DNA of 33,847 bases from Microvirga arvi (GCF_016892765.1 NZ_JAFEMD010000057.1:1-33847); one strand, 5' to 3'. Counted from the stretch's first letter, positions 23,936 to 32,703 are shown. The notes: generated by a model not told the origin, from the sequence alone. Made by a program: numbers and translations.

Positions 23936-25063
23936 ATGAAAAAATTGCTGTTGACCGGCGTGGCGCTTGGTCTTGGCCTCGCCTTCTCCAGCGCAGCCAG
24001 CGCCCAGATCAAGATCGGCGTTGCTGGCCCCATCACCGGCCCGAACGCGGCTTTCGGCGCTCAGCTGAAGAACGGCGTCGAGCAGGCTGTCGAAGACATC
24101 AACGCAGCCGGCGGCATCAATGGCCAGAAGCTGCAGATCGTCGTCGGCGATGACGTCTCCGACCCCAAGCAGGGCGTGTCGGTGGCGAACAAGTTCGCTG
24201 CTGAAGGCGTGAAGTTCGTCGTCGGCCACTTCAACTCCGGCGTCTCGATCCCGGCCTCTCAGGTCTATGAGGAAGCCGGCATCGTCCAGGTCACCCCGGC
24301 CTCGACGAACCCGCAGTTCACCGAGCGCGGCATGTGGAACACGTTCCGCACCTGCGGTCGCGACGACCAGCAGGGCCTCGTTGCCGGCAGCTACCTTGCC
24401 GACAAGTTCAAGGGCAAGAAGGTCGCCGTCGTTCACGACAAGACCCCGTACGGAAAGGGCCTTGCCGACGAGACCCAGAAGGCCATGAACGCGAAGGGCC
24501 TGAAGGAAGTCGTCTATGAAGGCGTGAACCCGGGCGAGAAGGACTATTCCGCTCTCGTGTCGAAGCTGAAGCAGGCTGGCGTCGATGTGGTCTACTTCGG
24601 TGGCCTCCACACGGAAGCCGGCCTCATCATCCGCCAGATGCGCGACCAGGGCCTGCAGTCCCCGATGATGTCGGGCGACGGCATCGTGTCGGCCGAGTTC
24701 ACCTCGATCGCCGGCCCGGGCGCCGAAGGCACCCTGATGACCTTCTCGCCGGATCCGCGCAAGAACCCGAACGCGAAGGACGTCGTGGCCAAGTTCAAGG
24801 CCAAGAACTTCGAGCCGGAAGCCTACACCCTGTACTCCTACGCCGCCGCCCAGATCCTGGCCGAGGCTGCGAAGCAGGCTGGCGGCACCGACGGCAAGAA
24901 GGTCGCCGACGCCATGAAGTCGGGCAAGCCCTTCAAGACCGTCATCGGCGACATCTCCTTCGACAAGAAGGGCGACATCACCCGTCCTGACTACATCATG
25001 TATGTCTGGAAGAAGGGCGCTGACGGCAAGATCGACTACTCCGGCAACGAACTCGCCATGTAA
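23936..25063 (+). CDS. livK: branched-chain amino acid ABC transporter substrate-binding protein
   Basis: A 375-residue periplasmic protein with a signal peptide (MKKLLLTGVALGLGLAFSSA, cleaved near ASA-Q). The Leu/Ile/Val-binding fold begins IKIGVAGPITGPNAAFG, with GGINGQKLQIVVGDDVSDPK and SGVSIPASQVYEEAGIVQVTPASTNP. It captures the amino acid and docks on LivHM. ATG 23936 has GAGGAG 7 bases upstream; the longer open frame runs through the hairpin leader and is not coding. Codon use is strongly biased, consistent with high expression. Confidence 0.95.
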   Translation: MKKLLLTGVALGLGLAFSSAASAQIKIGVAGPITGPNAAFGAQLKNGVEQAVEDINAAGGINGQKLQIVVGDDVSDPKQGVSVANKFAAEGVKFVVGHFNSGVSIPASQVYEEAGIVQVTPASTNPQFTERGMWNTFRTCGRDDQQGLVAGSYLADKFKGKKVAVVHDKTPYGKGLADETQKAMNAKGLKEVVYEGVNPGEKDYSALVSKLKQAGVDVVYFGGLHTEAGLIIRQMRDQGLQSPMMSGDGIVSAEFTSIAGPGAEGTLMTFSPDPRKNPNAKDVVAKFKAKNFEPEAYTLYSYAAAQILAEAAKQAGGTDGKKVADAMKSGKPFKTVIGDISFDKKGDITRPDYIMYVWKKGADGKIDYSGNELAM

Positions 25064-25091
25064 TCGATCGGCCTAAAAGCCGAACGATCGG

Positions 25092-25123
25092 AAACCCGCT
25101 CTGGCAACAGGGCGGGTTTTCTT
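25092..25123 (+). terminator. terminator of the liv operon
   Basis: AAACCCGC...GCGGGTTT with an inner CT/AG pair and a short loop, followed by TCTT, about 30 bases after the livK stop. Confidence 0.82.
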
Positions 25124-25137
25124 ATGTGTTCTAATGA

Positions 25138-25545
25138 ATGTCTTTTCTCCGGATGACGCAGACCGTGCCCACGCTCACCCTCTCCCTGCTCGCGAGTCCT
25201 TATGCCATCTGCCGCCTCCCCGCAGGCACATCGGTCCCGGCGCCGGCTCCGGGCGCCTTCTCGCTCCTGGTGCAGGCCGTCGAGGAAACAACTCTCGTCT
25301 GCCCTCACGATCAGGCGCCTGTTGCGGCAGAGGTCGATGCAGGCTGGCGTTGCTTCCGGATCGAGCAGAGCTTCGATTTCAGCGTGCCGGGGATTCTGGC
25401 CTCCGTACTCAGCCCCCTGGCCAAGGCCGGCATCGGCATCTTCGCTACATCGACCTTCAGCACGGATTACGTGCTGGTCAAGGAGCAGGATGTGGGCAGG
25501 GCCATGGAGGCCCTGCGGGCTGCGGGGCACCAAGTCGGCGATTGA
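25138..25545 (+). CDS. ACT-domain protein
   Basis: A 135-residue cytosolic protein that appears to consist of two ACT-like halves. The C-terminal half reads FDFSVPGILASVLSPLAKAG then IGIFATSTFSTDYVLVKEQD, the pattern of the stand-alone ACT proteins related to amino-acid sensors. It may bind an amino acid, which fits its place behind the liv operon, but no ligand can be read from sequence. ATG 25138 and 25153 are both possible; neither has a clear ribosome site. Convergent with the DUF1203 gene two bases on. Confidence 0.8.
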   Translation: MSFLRMTQTVPTLTLSLLASPYAICRLPAGTSVPAPAPGAFSLLVQAVEETTLVCPHDQAPVAAEVDAGWRCFRIEQSFDFSVPGILASVLSPLAKAGIGIFATSTFSTDYVLVKEQDVGRAMEALRAAGHQVGD

Positions 25546-25547
25546 GA

Positions 25548-26015
25548 TCAGGCTCGTTCGATCCGGGCAGCGAAGCATCCGCGCCGGGCGAAATGGGCAT
25601 CCACATGGGCGACCTTCGGATCGGCGAAGAACCTCTCGATGAGCCGCACCACCTCCTCGCCCTCCGCCACTTCGGCGTCGACGATGAAGGCATTCGCATC
25701 ATAGGCGCGCAAGGACAGAAGCCGGTCCCGCAGCATCGGTGGCAGCTCGTTCCGGTAGGTCCCGGTCGCGGCGGATCGGCTGACGAAGATCGGCCCGGCC
25801 GCGCGGTAGGGCGATGTCAGCGTCGTCTGATGGGCATGGTTGAGCAGCAGAAGCTCCTCGCCCTGCGCGACGCGCTTCAGGGCGATCCGGCAGGGATAGA
25901 GATCGTCAGCATCGGCATAGACCCGCTGCGCGCCAATGGCGTTGAGGTCGGCCTCATTCAGCTGGAAGAGAGGCGCAAAGGCTTGTGAATCGAGGCCGCG
26001 AACGTGAAAGGTCAT
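25548..26015 (-). CDS. DUF1203 family protein
   Basis: A 155-residue cytosolic protein. DDLYPCRIALKRVAQGEELLLLNH and TSPYRAAGPIFV are the DUF1203 hallmarks, and the C-terminus ends in HFARRGCFAARIER. The function of the family is unknown. GGGAG lies 7 bases before ATG 26015. Convergent with the ACT-domain gene with two bases between stops; ccdA follows on the same strand after about 70 bases. Confidence 0.88.
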   Translation of the reverse strand: MTFHVRGLDSQAFAPLFQLNEADLNAIGAQRVYADADDLYPCRIALKRVAQGEELLLLNHAHQTTLTSPYRAAGPIFVSRSAATGTYRNELPPMLRDRLLSLRAYDANAFIVDAEVAEGEEVVRLIERFFADPKVAHVDAHFARRGCFAARIERA

Positions 26016-26087
26016 GGATCATCTCCCGTGAGAGATCTCCAGAGTGTCCACTCAGCGCACGGCGAGCCACCCGATTCCTGTGCAACC

Positions 26088-26816
26088 TTATCCCAATCGC
26101 CCAAGCGCCGGAAACGTCTCCAGGAGCCAGAACGACATATTGGTGATCCAGCCGGTGAGGAACGCGACGCCGGTGAGGACGAGGAGGATCCCCATCACCT
26201 TCTCGACCATCGCGAAGCGCGAGCGCATGCGCTTCAGGAGCGCCACGAAGGGCTTCATGGCGAAGGCAGCGAGCAGGAAGGGAATGCCGAGACCCGCCGA
26301 ATAGGCGGCCAGCAGCAGGGCGCCCTGGGACACGCTGTTCTCCGAGCCCGCGACGGTGAGGATCGCCGCCAGCACCGGGCCGATGCAGGGCGTCCAGCCG
26401 AAGGCGAAGGCCAGTCCCATCACATAGGCGCCCCAGAGCCCGACCGGCTTGGCCACGCTGAAGCGCGCCTCGCGGTAGAACAGGCCGATTCGGAAAACCC
26501 CGAGGAAGTGCAGACCCATGACGATGATCGCGAGACCCGCCACGGTGCTCAGCACATCGAGATATTGCCGGATCACCTGACCCAGGGCCGAGGCTGTGGC
26601 GCCAAGGAGCACAAAAACAGTCGAGAAGCCCGCCACGAACAGGAGCGCCGCCAGCACCGCCCTCCTCCGGACGGCGCGGTCGTCACCCGCGCTCAACCGG
26701 TCGAAGGTCGTGCCGGCCAGGAAGGACAGATAGGGCGGCACCAGCGGCAGAACGCAGGGGCTCAAGAAGCTGATGAGGCCGCCAAGGGCCGCAGCCGGAA
26801 AGGAAACGCTAAGCAT
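26088..26816 (-). CDS. ccdA: cytochrome c biogenesis protein CcdA
   Basis: A 242-residue inner-membrane protein with six predicted helices and the two redox cysteines in LSPCVLPLVPPYLSFLAG (helix 1) and GWTPCIGPVLAAIL (helix 4). CcdA moves electrons from cytosolic thioredoxin to periplasmic thiol proteins needed for cytochrome c maturation. No redox partner gene adjoins. Start ATG 26816 sits at the first helix; the frame stays open far upstream on this strand only as antisense to the peptidase gene. Confidence 0.92.
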   Translation of the reverse strand: MLSVSFPAAALGGLISFLSPCVLPLVPPYLSFLAGTTFDRLSAGDDRAVRRRAVLAALLFVAGFSTVFVLLGATASALGQVIRQYLDVLSTVAGLAIIVMGLHFLGVFRIGLFYREARFSVAKPVGLWGAYVMGLAFAFGWTPCIGPVLAAILTVAGSENSVSQGALLLAAYSAGLGIPFLLAAFAMKPFVALLKRMRSRFAMVEKVMGILLVLTGVAFLTGWITNMSFWLLETFPALGRLG

Positions 26817-26912
26817 GCGAAGCGTTCTATCCTTTTGCCTCGGCCTTAGAAAGCCGGTGAAACGCCGCTTCGCCAGCTTGTGAAGGGATCCGGTTTCCGG
26901 TTTTCTGAAACC

Positions 26913-27923
26913 ATGACTCGAGCCCGCAATCTCATCACCGACGTCCCGGGCCTTCGCGTCGGCAATGCCGACGACGCGGCCCTCGGCTCCGGCGTCACGG
27001 TGGCGCTCTTCGACGAACCGGCAGTCGCCTCCTGCTTTGCCATGGGTGGGGCACCCGCCACCCGCGAGACCGACCTGCTCGATCCCGACAAGATGGTGCC
27101 CAGCATCCATGGGATCGTCCTCTCCGGAGGCTCCGCTTTCGGGCTCGATGCGGCAAGCGGCGTCCAGGCCTATCTCAGGGAACAGGGGATCGGCTTCGCA
27201 ATCCGGGAGGCCCTCGTCCCCATCGTCTGCCAGGCTTCCAGCTTCGATCTCTTGAATGGCGGGAACAAGGACTGGGGCCGCTACCCGCCCTATCGGGAAC
27301 TCGGCTTTCAGGCGGCGGAACAGGCCGGGCACGACTTTGCACTCGGCACTGCCGGTGGCGGCTACGGCGCCACGACGGCCAACCTGAAGGGGGGCCTGGG
27401 ATCGACCAGCGCGACCACGTCGTCCGGACATCAGGTCGGCGCGCTCGTGGTTGTGAACAGCATCGCTTCGGCCGTGATCGGGGATGGGCCGCATTTCTGG
27501 GCCGGAGCCTTGGAGGAAGGAATGGAATTCGGCGGGCATGGGCACCCTGCTCGCGTCACCCCTCACATGCGCAGGCTCCATTGGAAGGGCGGCCCACAGC
27601 CGGCCACCACCATCGCGCTGATCGCCACCGATGCCGTGCTGACGAAAGCACAAGCCAAGCGTCTCGCCATCGCCTCCCATGCGGGTCTTGCTCGGGGCCT
27701 GCGCTTCTCCCATGCCCTGTTCGATGGCGACACGATCTTCGCGGCCGCCACCGGGCGCAAGCCGCTTCGAGACGAGGCGGCAGAATTCACGGAACTCACG
27801 GCGCTGGCAGCCGACTGCCTGACCCGCGCCATCGCGCGCGGCGTCTACGAGGCCACGGCCCTGCCCTATCCCGGCGCGCTGCCGGCATGGCGGAATCTGT
27901 TCGGGAAGGACGGCAAGGACTAA
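26913..27923 (+). CDS. P1-family (DmpA-like) peptidase
   Basis: A 336-residue protein of the DmpA/L-aminopeptidase D-esterase family, which cuts itself into two chains. NLITDVPGLRVGNA opens the protein, HGIVLSGGSAFGLDAASGV follows near 70-90, then GTAGGGYGATTANLKGGLGS, and the VGALVVVNSIASAV region holds the likely processing site. Possible substrates are N-terminal or beta-aminoacyl peptides. ATG 26913 starts at the family N-terminus; a GGTTTC/GAAACC inverted repeat lies directly before it. Its last four bases overlap the convergent regulator's stop. Confidence 0.88.
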   Translation: MTRARNLITDVPGLRVGNADDAALGSGVTVALFDEPAVASCFAMGGAPATRETDLLDPDKMVPSIHGIVLSGGSAFGLDAASGVQAYLREQGIGFAIREALVPIVCQASSFDLLNGGNKDWGRYPPYRELGFQAAEQAGHDFALGTAGGGYGATTANLKGGLGSTSATTSSGHQVGALVVVNSIASAVIGDGPHFWAGALEEGMEFGGHGHPARVTPHMRRLHWKGGPQPATTIALIATDAVLTKAQAKRLAIASHAGLARGLRFSHALFDGDTIFAAATGRKPLRDEAAEFTELTALAADCLTRAIARGVYEATALPYPGALPAWRNLFGKDGKD

Positions 27924-29047
27924 AGCAAGGCCGCTTCCTGTCTCGCGACGGAGGAGTATCCCGGATCTTGGCCGAGTCGCCAAAGAAAGGTCGCCATCTG
28001 CGCCTCTAATCCGCTCTGGGTCCTCCCAAGGGTCCGGTCCAGGGCGGTTTGCACGTTCTCGGTCGAAGCCAGAAGGGCTGCTGCCAAGCGTGGGCATGCG
28101 ACCGCGATCAGGCGCGCCCAGCGCTGGGACTCACCCGCATCGATGACGAACTTGGTCCGCACCAGATCCATGAGCCTGTTCTCCGAAGCGGCAGGCCGGA
28201 TCACGAGGAGAGTGGTCTCGCAGCCGAACAGGTCCTGGGCCGCTCCACGCATCGGGATCAGATAAGCGACCGCCGCCCCCTGCTCCTCTGTTGCTGGAAG
28301 GGGGATGGGGCCGCGGAGCCGGTCGAACGCACCGGCTGTAATCCGCTCCAAACTTTCGCCCAAAGCGAGGTGAGCACCATCGTCTGTGAAGGCGATGCGA
28401 TCACCAGCCCGGACACTGACCTGCGGCAAGCGCGCTTCCATGGCCTCATTGCAGGCAAGGAGCTTCCCGCTTCGGGTGAGGACGGCTGCCGGGATCTCCA
28501 TAAACTGCAAGGCTGATACCGTTGACCGGGCCTGACGCAAGCCAAGTCTGGTGAACAGGAAGGCTGCACGAGCCAAGTGCGGCCTGAGCAGGTTCAGCCG
28601 CATGCGCAGCTCATCCTCGATCGGGCCATGGTGAAAGGGACGCTCGAACCGCATCGACACCTGCCCGCCGCCGGGGAAATGCATCAGGGAGCCAGCAGAC
28701 CAGCCGCCCCCGCGAGGACGGATAAAGTCGCGGTACATCGGGATGGAATCGAGTTCGCCGGGAGCGAAGATCTCGGTCTCATCGAAGAATTGCAGGCGCT
28801 TTCGCCGGCTGCCCCGCTCGGCCCACGTGTTCCGCAGATGCCAGCCCTGTGCGTAGAAATCCCCCAGCACCGGCCTGAAACGCTCGGTCGCGACCCACGA
28901 CCTTGCACCTCCGCCTGTATCGGCGATCATGAAACCACCATTGGCACCCGCAAAGGCCGAGATACGCTCGAAAACCTGATACCAACGCTCGGGAATAACC
29001 GCAGCTTCGTAGATGTCCCTGATTAGCGACCGGTCATCCCCTTGCAT
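27920..29047 (-). CDS. LuxR-like regulator with PAS-like middle, paralog 1
   Basis: A 375-residue protein. An N-terminal region (IRDIYEAAVIPERWYQVFER) and a PAS-like middle (VLTRSGKLLACNEAMEARL) precede a C-terminal segment near residues 305-362. That segment (RWARLIAVACPRLAAALLAS, TENVQTALDRTLGRTQ) aligns with a LuxR/GerE helix-turn-helix although the usual LTPAE opening is now IDAGE. Start ATG 29047 is preferred because GGGGGAG precedes it, as in paralog 2, and the mapped promoter lies between it and the longer start. About two thirds of residues match paralog 2 by eye. Overlaps the peptidase stop by four bases. Confidence 0.78.
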   Translation of the reverse strand: MQGDDRSLIRDIYEAAVIPERWYQVFERISAFAGANGGFMIADTGGGARSWVATERFRPVLGDFYAQGWHLRNTWAERGSRRKRLQFFDETEIFAPGELDSIPMYRDFIRPRGGGWSAGSLMHFPGGGQVSMRFERPFHHGPIEDELRMRLNLLRPHLARAAFLFTRLGLRQARSTVSALQFMEIPAAVLTRSGKLLACNEAMEARLPQVSVRAGDRIAFTDDGAHLALGESLERITAGAFDRLRGPIPLPATEEQGAAVAYLIPMRGAAQDLFGCETTLLVIRPAASENRLMDLVRTKFVIDAGESQRWARLIAVACPRLAAALLASTENVQTALDRTLGRTQSGLEAQMATFLWRLGQDPGYSSVARQEAALL

Positions 29048-29072
29048 TCGCTCCCCCGTAAAATCGGAGCGG

Positions 29073-29125
29073 AGCATAAACGTTCTAACCTACCATTCAA
29101 GAATTTTCCCCTCTAAATAGATAGG
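29073..29125 (-). promoter_or_regulatory. promoter and conserved upstream box of regulator paralog 1
   Basis: On the minus strand: a 25-base box (29125-29101; CCTATCTATTTAGAGGGG core), then TTGAAT (29100-29095), 16 bases, TATGCT (29078-29073). The predicted leader is about 20 bases. The same three parts occur before paralog 2 with the same spacing. Confidence 0.55.
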
Positions 29126-29189
29126 CTTTCTGTCCTTGAAGAGGGTCAATGATTCCTGCAGAGATGTATGAGCTGTCTCGAAAATGCTG

Positions 29190-30308
29190 TTAGTGTACCC
29201 GTGGCTTTGTCAGATGGAGTTCGGGATCATTCCCAAGCTTCCATAGGAAACCAGCCAGTCGGGCCTCTAGCCGCATCTGAGTTCTGCCGAGCCACTGATC
29301 CAAGGTAGTCTGGATGTTCTCTGTCGAGACGAGCAGTGCGGCCGCTAAGCGCGGGCATGTCATTCCAAGGAGCCGGGCCCAACGCTGGGCCTCGCCGGCA
29401 TCAATCACGAAACGGGTTCTCACCAGATTCATGAGGGCGTTCTTTGAATCGTCGGGCCGGATCATGAGGAGCGTGGTCTCGCAGCCGAACAGATCCTGGG
29501 CGGCCCCTCGCATTGGGATCAGATAGGCCACAGCCGGCCCATCTTCCTCTGTTGCCGGAATCGGAATAGGTCCTCGAAGCTGGTCGAACAGGCCGGCCGT
29601 GATCCGAGCTAGGCCTTCGCTCAAGGTTCGTTGGGCGTCATTATTCGTGAAAGCGATCCGATCGCCGGCCAGTGTACTCACCTGAGACAACCGGGTCTGC
29701 ATGGCCATGTTGCAGGCGAGAAGCTGGCCATTGCGGGTCAGGACGGCAGCGGGGATGTCCATGAGTTGCAAGGCGGACGCCGCTGATCGGGCCTGCCGCA
29801 ATCCGAGCTTCGAGAACAGGAAAGCCGCATGCGCGAGATGGGGCCGGAGCCGATTGAGCCTCTCCCTCACGTCCTGCTCCATGGGACCTTGATGGTAAGG
29901 GCGCTCAAAGCGAAAGCAGACGCCGCCGTCGCCAGGGAGCTGCATAAGGGCACCGGCAGACCAGCCGCCACCGCGCGGATGGTGGAAGTCTCGGTACATA
30001 GGAATCGAATTGAGTTCGCCGGGCGCAAAGATGTCGGTTTCGTCGAAGAACTGGAGGCGCTTTCTCTCGTGGCCACGTTCCGCCCAGGTATTTTGCAGGT
30101 GCCAACCTTCAGCATACCAATCAGAAAGATCCTGTTGATAGCGCTCCGTGGCCAGCCAGGACCTTTCGCCTCTCGGCGTGAGGGCGGCCATGAAGCCACG
30201 ATCAGCACCGGCAATGGCGGAAATCTGCTCGAACACATCGAGCCATCGCTCGGGAACGATCGCAGTTTCATAGATGTCGCTGATCAGCGATCGGTCGCCC
30301 CCCAGCAT
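29190..30308 (-). CDS. LuxR-like regulator with PAS-like middle, paralog 2
   Basis: A 372-residue relative of the preceding gene with the same order of parts: IYETAIVPERWLDVFEQISA, PAS-like VLTRNGQLLACNMAMQTRL, and a degenerate LuxR-type C-terminal domain (PRLAAALLVSTENIQTTLDQ, WLGRTQ). ATG 30308 follows GGGGGAG; the ATG four codons earlier would leave almost no leader. Tandem duplication with paralog 1 is evident, including the promoter. The environmental signal and targets are unknown. The divergence in the DNA-binding part raises the chance that one copy has changed its target or role. Confidence 0.78.
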   Translation of the reverse strand: MLGGDRSLISDIYETAIVPERWLDVFEQISAIAGADRGFMAALTPRGERSWLATERYQQDLSDWYAEGWHLQNTWAERGHERKRLQFFDETDIFAPGELNSIPMYRDFHHPRGGGWSAGALMQLPGDGGVCFRFERPYHQGPMEQDVRERLNRLRPHLAHAAFLFSKLGLRQARSAASALQLMDIPAAVLTRNGQLLACNMAMQTRLSQVSTLAGDRIAFTNNDAQRTLSEGLARITAGLFDQLRGPIPIPATEEDGPAVAYLIPMRGAAQDLFGCETTLLMIRPDDSKNALMNLVRTRFVIDAGEAQRWARLLGMTCPRLAAALLVSTENIQTTLDQWLGRTQMRLEARLAGFLWKLGNDPELHLTKPRVH

Positions 30309-30335
30309 CCGCTCCCCCATGCAACGTTGGCGCGG

Positions 30336-30388
30336 ATCATAAAGGTTATGACCTCACAATCAAGAAATTTCCCCTCTAAACGGATAGG
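30336..30388 (-). promoter_or_regulatory. promoter and conserved upstream box of regulator paralog 2
   Basis: On the minus strand: a 25-base box (30388-30364; CCTATCCGTTTAGAGGGG core, 22 of 25 bases as before paralog 1), then TTGATT (30363-30358), 16 bases, TATGAT (30341-30336). This is close to a sigma-70 promoter. The conserved box abuts the -35 and suits a class II activator. Confidence 0.6.
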
Positions 30389-30432
30389 ATATCATTCTTT
30401 CAGGGGTCGGACCTATCCGGAGCAGGGCCAGC

Positions 30433-31674
30433 CTAGAACCGCTCCGCCCGGTAGGGCTTGGGATCGACCACCGGCGTCTCGCCCGTGATCATTTCGGCGA
30501 GGAGCCTTCCCGTCACCGGGCCGAGGGTCAGGCCGTGATGGGCGTGGCCGAAGCCGAACCAGAGGTTCTTGTGCTTGGGCGCGGGGCCGATGATCGGCAT
30601 CATGTCGGGCGTGCAGGGACGCATGCCCATCCAGGGTTCCGGATCGACACGCTCGCCCAGCGGGAAGAATTCCCGGGCGATGGGCTCGGCTCGTCCGAGC
30701 TGGACAGGAGTCTTGGGTGCATCGCGATTGGCGAACTCGGCGCCGGTCGTAAGGCGGATGCCCTTGGACATCGGAGCCAGGAAATACCCGCGGTCGAAAT
30801 CCAGCGTCGGCCGGTTGAGAACCGCGTTGCCATCGGGCTTGTAGTGCATGTGGTAGCCGCGCTTGACGGCGAGCGGCAGGTTGTAGCCGAGCTTTGTGGT
30901 CAATATGTCGGCCCAGGCGCCGAGCGCCACGACGACGGCTCCGGCCTCCACCGGCCCCTTCTCGGTCTGGACGCGCCAGCCCGTCGAGGTTTCCTCAAGC
31001 GTTGTGGCATCGCCCGCCGCCAGTTCGCCGCCGAGGCGCTCGAACAGGCTGACATAGCCCATGGTCAGCAGGTGCGGATCGGAGACGGAGGCCGGGTCGG
31101 TCCAGTGGATGCCGCCCTTCGTCTCCACTTTCAGGTGCGGCTCACGCTCAGCCACAGCCTTGGTGTCGAGGGCGTCGAAATTGACGCCGAAATCGCGCTT
31201 CACGCCCTCCGCATCGCGGAACTGCTCGTCCCGGCTCTTCTCGTCGCGGAACACCTTCATCCATCCGGTCGGGCGGATCAGATGGGTGGAGCCGGATTCC
31301 TCGGCCAGCGCCATGTGCTCGGTGACGCTGCGCTCGATGAGGGGAGCATACATCTGCGCGATCGCCTTGTGCTGGGCAGGACGCGAATGCATCCAGTACT
31401 GCCACAGGAACGGGGCGAGCTTCGGGATCGCAGCCCAGTGGTAATGGGCATCGACCGTGTTGTTGAGCGCGTAGCGCAGGAGCGCCCCGAAATCGTGCGG
31501 GAAGCCGTAAGGGTAGACGCCCTCGCGCTGGATCAGGCCCGCATTGCCGAAGGAGGTCTCCTCGCCGGGCTTGCGCCTGTCGATCAGCAGCACCGACCGT
31601 CCGCGCTTCTGCAGATGCACGGCAATGGACACGCCGACGATCCCAGCCCCGAGAACAACCACATCCTTACGCAT
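30433..31674 (-). CDS. DadA-like FAD-dependent D-amino acid dehydrogenase
   Basis: A 413-residue flavoprotein of the DAO family. The FAD-binding Rossmann motif is VVVLGAGIVGVSIAVHLQKRG at the N-terminus, with TSFGNAGLIQREGVYPYGFP typical of DadA. C-terminal blocks are WMGMRPCTPDMMPIIGPAP and NLWFGFGHAHHGLTLGPVTG. The enzyme oxidises D-amino acids to keto acids, passing electrons to the respiratory chain. No alanine racemase gene is adjacent. AGGG lies 5 bases before ATG 31674. Divergent from rpe over a 212-base gap in which I see no other feature. Confidence 0.88.
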   Translation of the reverse strand: MRKDVVVLGAGIVGVSIAVHLQKRGRSVLLIDRRKPGEETSFGNAGLIQREGVYPYGFPHDFGALLRYALNNTVDAHYHWAAIPKLAPFLWQYWMHSRPAQHKAIAQMYAPLIERSVTEHMALAEESGSTHLIRPTGWMKVFRDEKSRDEQFRDAEGVKRDFGVNFDALDTKAVAEREPHLKVETKGGIHWTDPASVSDPHLLTMGYVSLFERLGGELAAGDATTLEETSTGWRVQTEKGPVEAGAVVVALGAWADILTTKLGYNLPLAVKRGYHMHYKPDGNAVLNRPTLDFDRGYFLAPMSKGIRLTTGAEFANRDAPKTPVQLGRAEPIAREFFPLGERVDPEPWMGMRPCTPDMMPIIGPAPKHKNLWFGFGHAHHGLTLGPVTGRLLAEMITGETPVVDPKPYRAERF

Positions 31675-31886
31675 GAAGGCCCTGCCCCATCTCAGGCGCC
31701 CTCGGTTAAGAAAGGCGCACTCGCATCATTCAAACGAGGCCTTCTTTACTCCTCTTGGATCGAAGCCGTCCACGGATTTCCTGCAGCAAACGCACCTCTC
31801 CCCAGGCGAGTGGTATTGGATTGGTTCATGCCGCAACCGCCATTGTCTCGTTGCCGCCAAAGCAGGCTCGTGGTAACGGCGCGGCC

Positions 31887-32558
31887 ATGACACGCCCCCT
31901 GCTCATTGCTCCCTCGATCCTGGCCTCCGACTTCTCGAAGCTCGGCGAGGAAATCCGCGCTGTCGACGCTGCCGGCGCCGACTGGATCCACATCGACGTG
32001 ATGGACGGGCATTTCGTACCGAACATCACCATTGGGCCCGACGTGGTGAAGGCCCTGCGCCCCCACACCGCGAAAGTCTTCGACGTTCATCTGATGATCG
32101 CGCCGGTGGATCCCTACCTGGAAGCCTTTGCCAAGGCGGGCGCGGACATCATCAGCATCCACGCGGAAGCGGGCCCGCACCTGCACCGGTCCCTTCAGAC
32201 CATCCGGGCGCTCGGCAAGAAGGCCGGCGTGGTGCTCAACCCCGGCACCCATGAATCCGCCATCGAGCCCGTGCTCGACATGGTCGACCTCGTCCTTCTC
32301 ATGACGGTCAATCCCGGCTTCGGCGGGCAGGCCTTCATCGGCTCCGTCTGCGACAAGGTCCGTCGGGTCAAGGCGATGATCGGCAGCCGCGACATCGACA
32401 TCGAGATCGACGGCGGCGTCACCGTCGAGACGGCCCCGCTCGTAGCCGCCGCCGGCGCCAATGCTCTGGTTGCGGGCTCCGCCACTTTCAAGGGCGGTCC
32501 GTCGGCCTATGCTGCCAACATGGCGGCCATTCGCGAGGCGGCGGAGAAGGCGCGGTAA
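31887..32558 (+). CDS. rpe: ribulose-phosphate 3-epimerase
   Basis: A 223-residue TIM-barrel enzyme interconverting ribulose 5-phosphate and xylulose 5-phosphate in the pentose phosphate and Calvin pathways. APSILASDFSKLGEE starts the fold; HIDVMDGHFVPNITIGP, FDVHLMI and MTVNPGFGGQAFI carry the metal ligands and catalytic Asp, and IEIDGGV the second Asp. ATG 31887 begins at the fold; the upstream extension is rejected. The 97-base repeat and a strong terminator follow. Confidence 0.96.
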   Translation: MTRPLLIAPSILASDFSKLGEEIRAVDAAGADWIHIDVMDGHFVPNITIGPDVVKALRPHTAKVFDVHLMIAPVDPYLEAFAKAGADIISIHAEAGPHLHRSLQTIRALGKKAGVVLNPGTHESAIEPVLDMVDLVLLMTVNPGFGGQAFIGSVCDKVRRVKAMIGSRDIDIEIDGGVTVETAPLVAAAGANALVAGSATFKGGPSAYAANMAAIREAAEKAR

Positions 32559-32567
32559 GCCGGCAGG

Positions 32568-32664
32568 CTAGAGCATATTTCGGCGAAGTAGATCCGGTTC
32601 GCCGTCAGAATATGCGGCAAGCCAAAGAAGAGAGATGATTCCACGTCAGTGGAAACAGCTCTAG
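32568..32664. repeat. 97-base dispersed element, copy 2
   Basis: Same boundaries (CTAGAGC at 32568, GCTCTAG ending 32664) and inner hairpins as 3756-3852, same orientation, 92 of 97 bases identical. TTCCAC-gtca-GTGGAA replaces TTCTAC-gtca-GTAGAA, keeping the stem paired. It starts ten bases after the rpe stop. Confidence 0.85.
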
Positions 32665-32703
32665 GTCCCAGGGCAAGCGGGCTGGAACCGGAACAGCGCA
32701 AAG

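Noticed and set aside
26817..28097. Long minus-strand open frame continuing upstream of ccdA
   Set aside because: It is antisense to the P1-family peptidase, lacks any domain pattern and arises from the GC-rich codon bias of the real gene.
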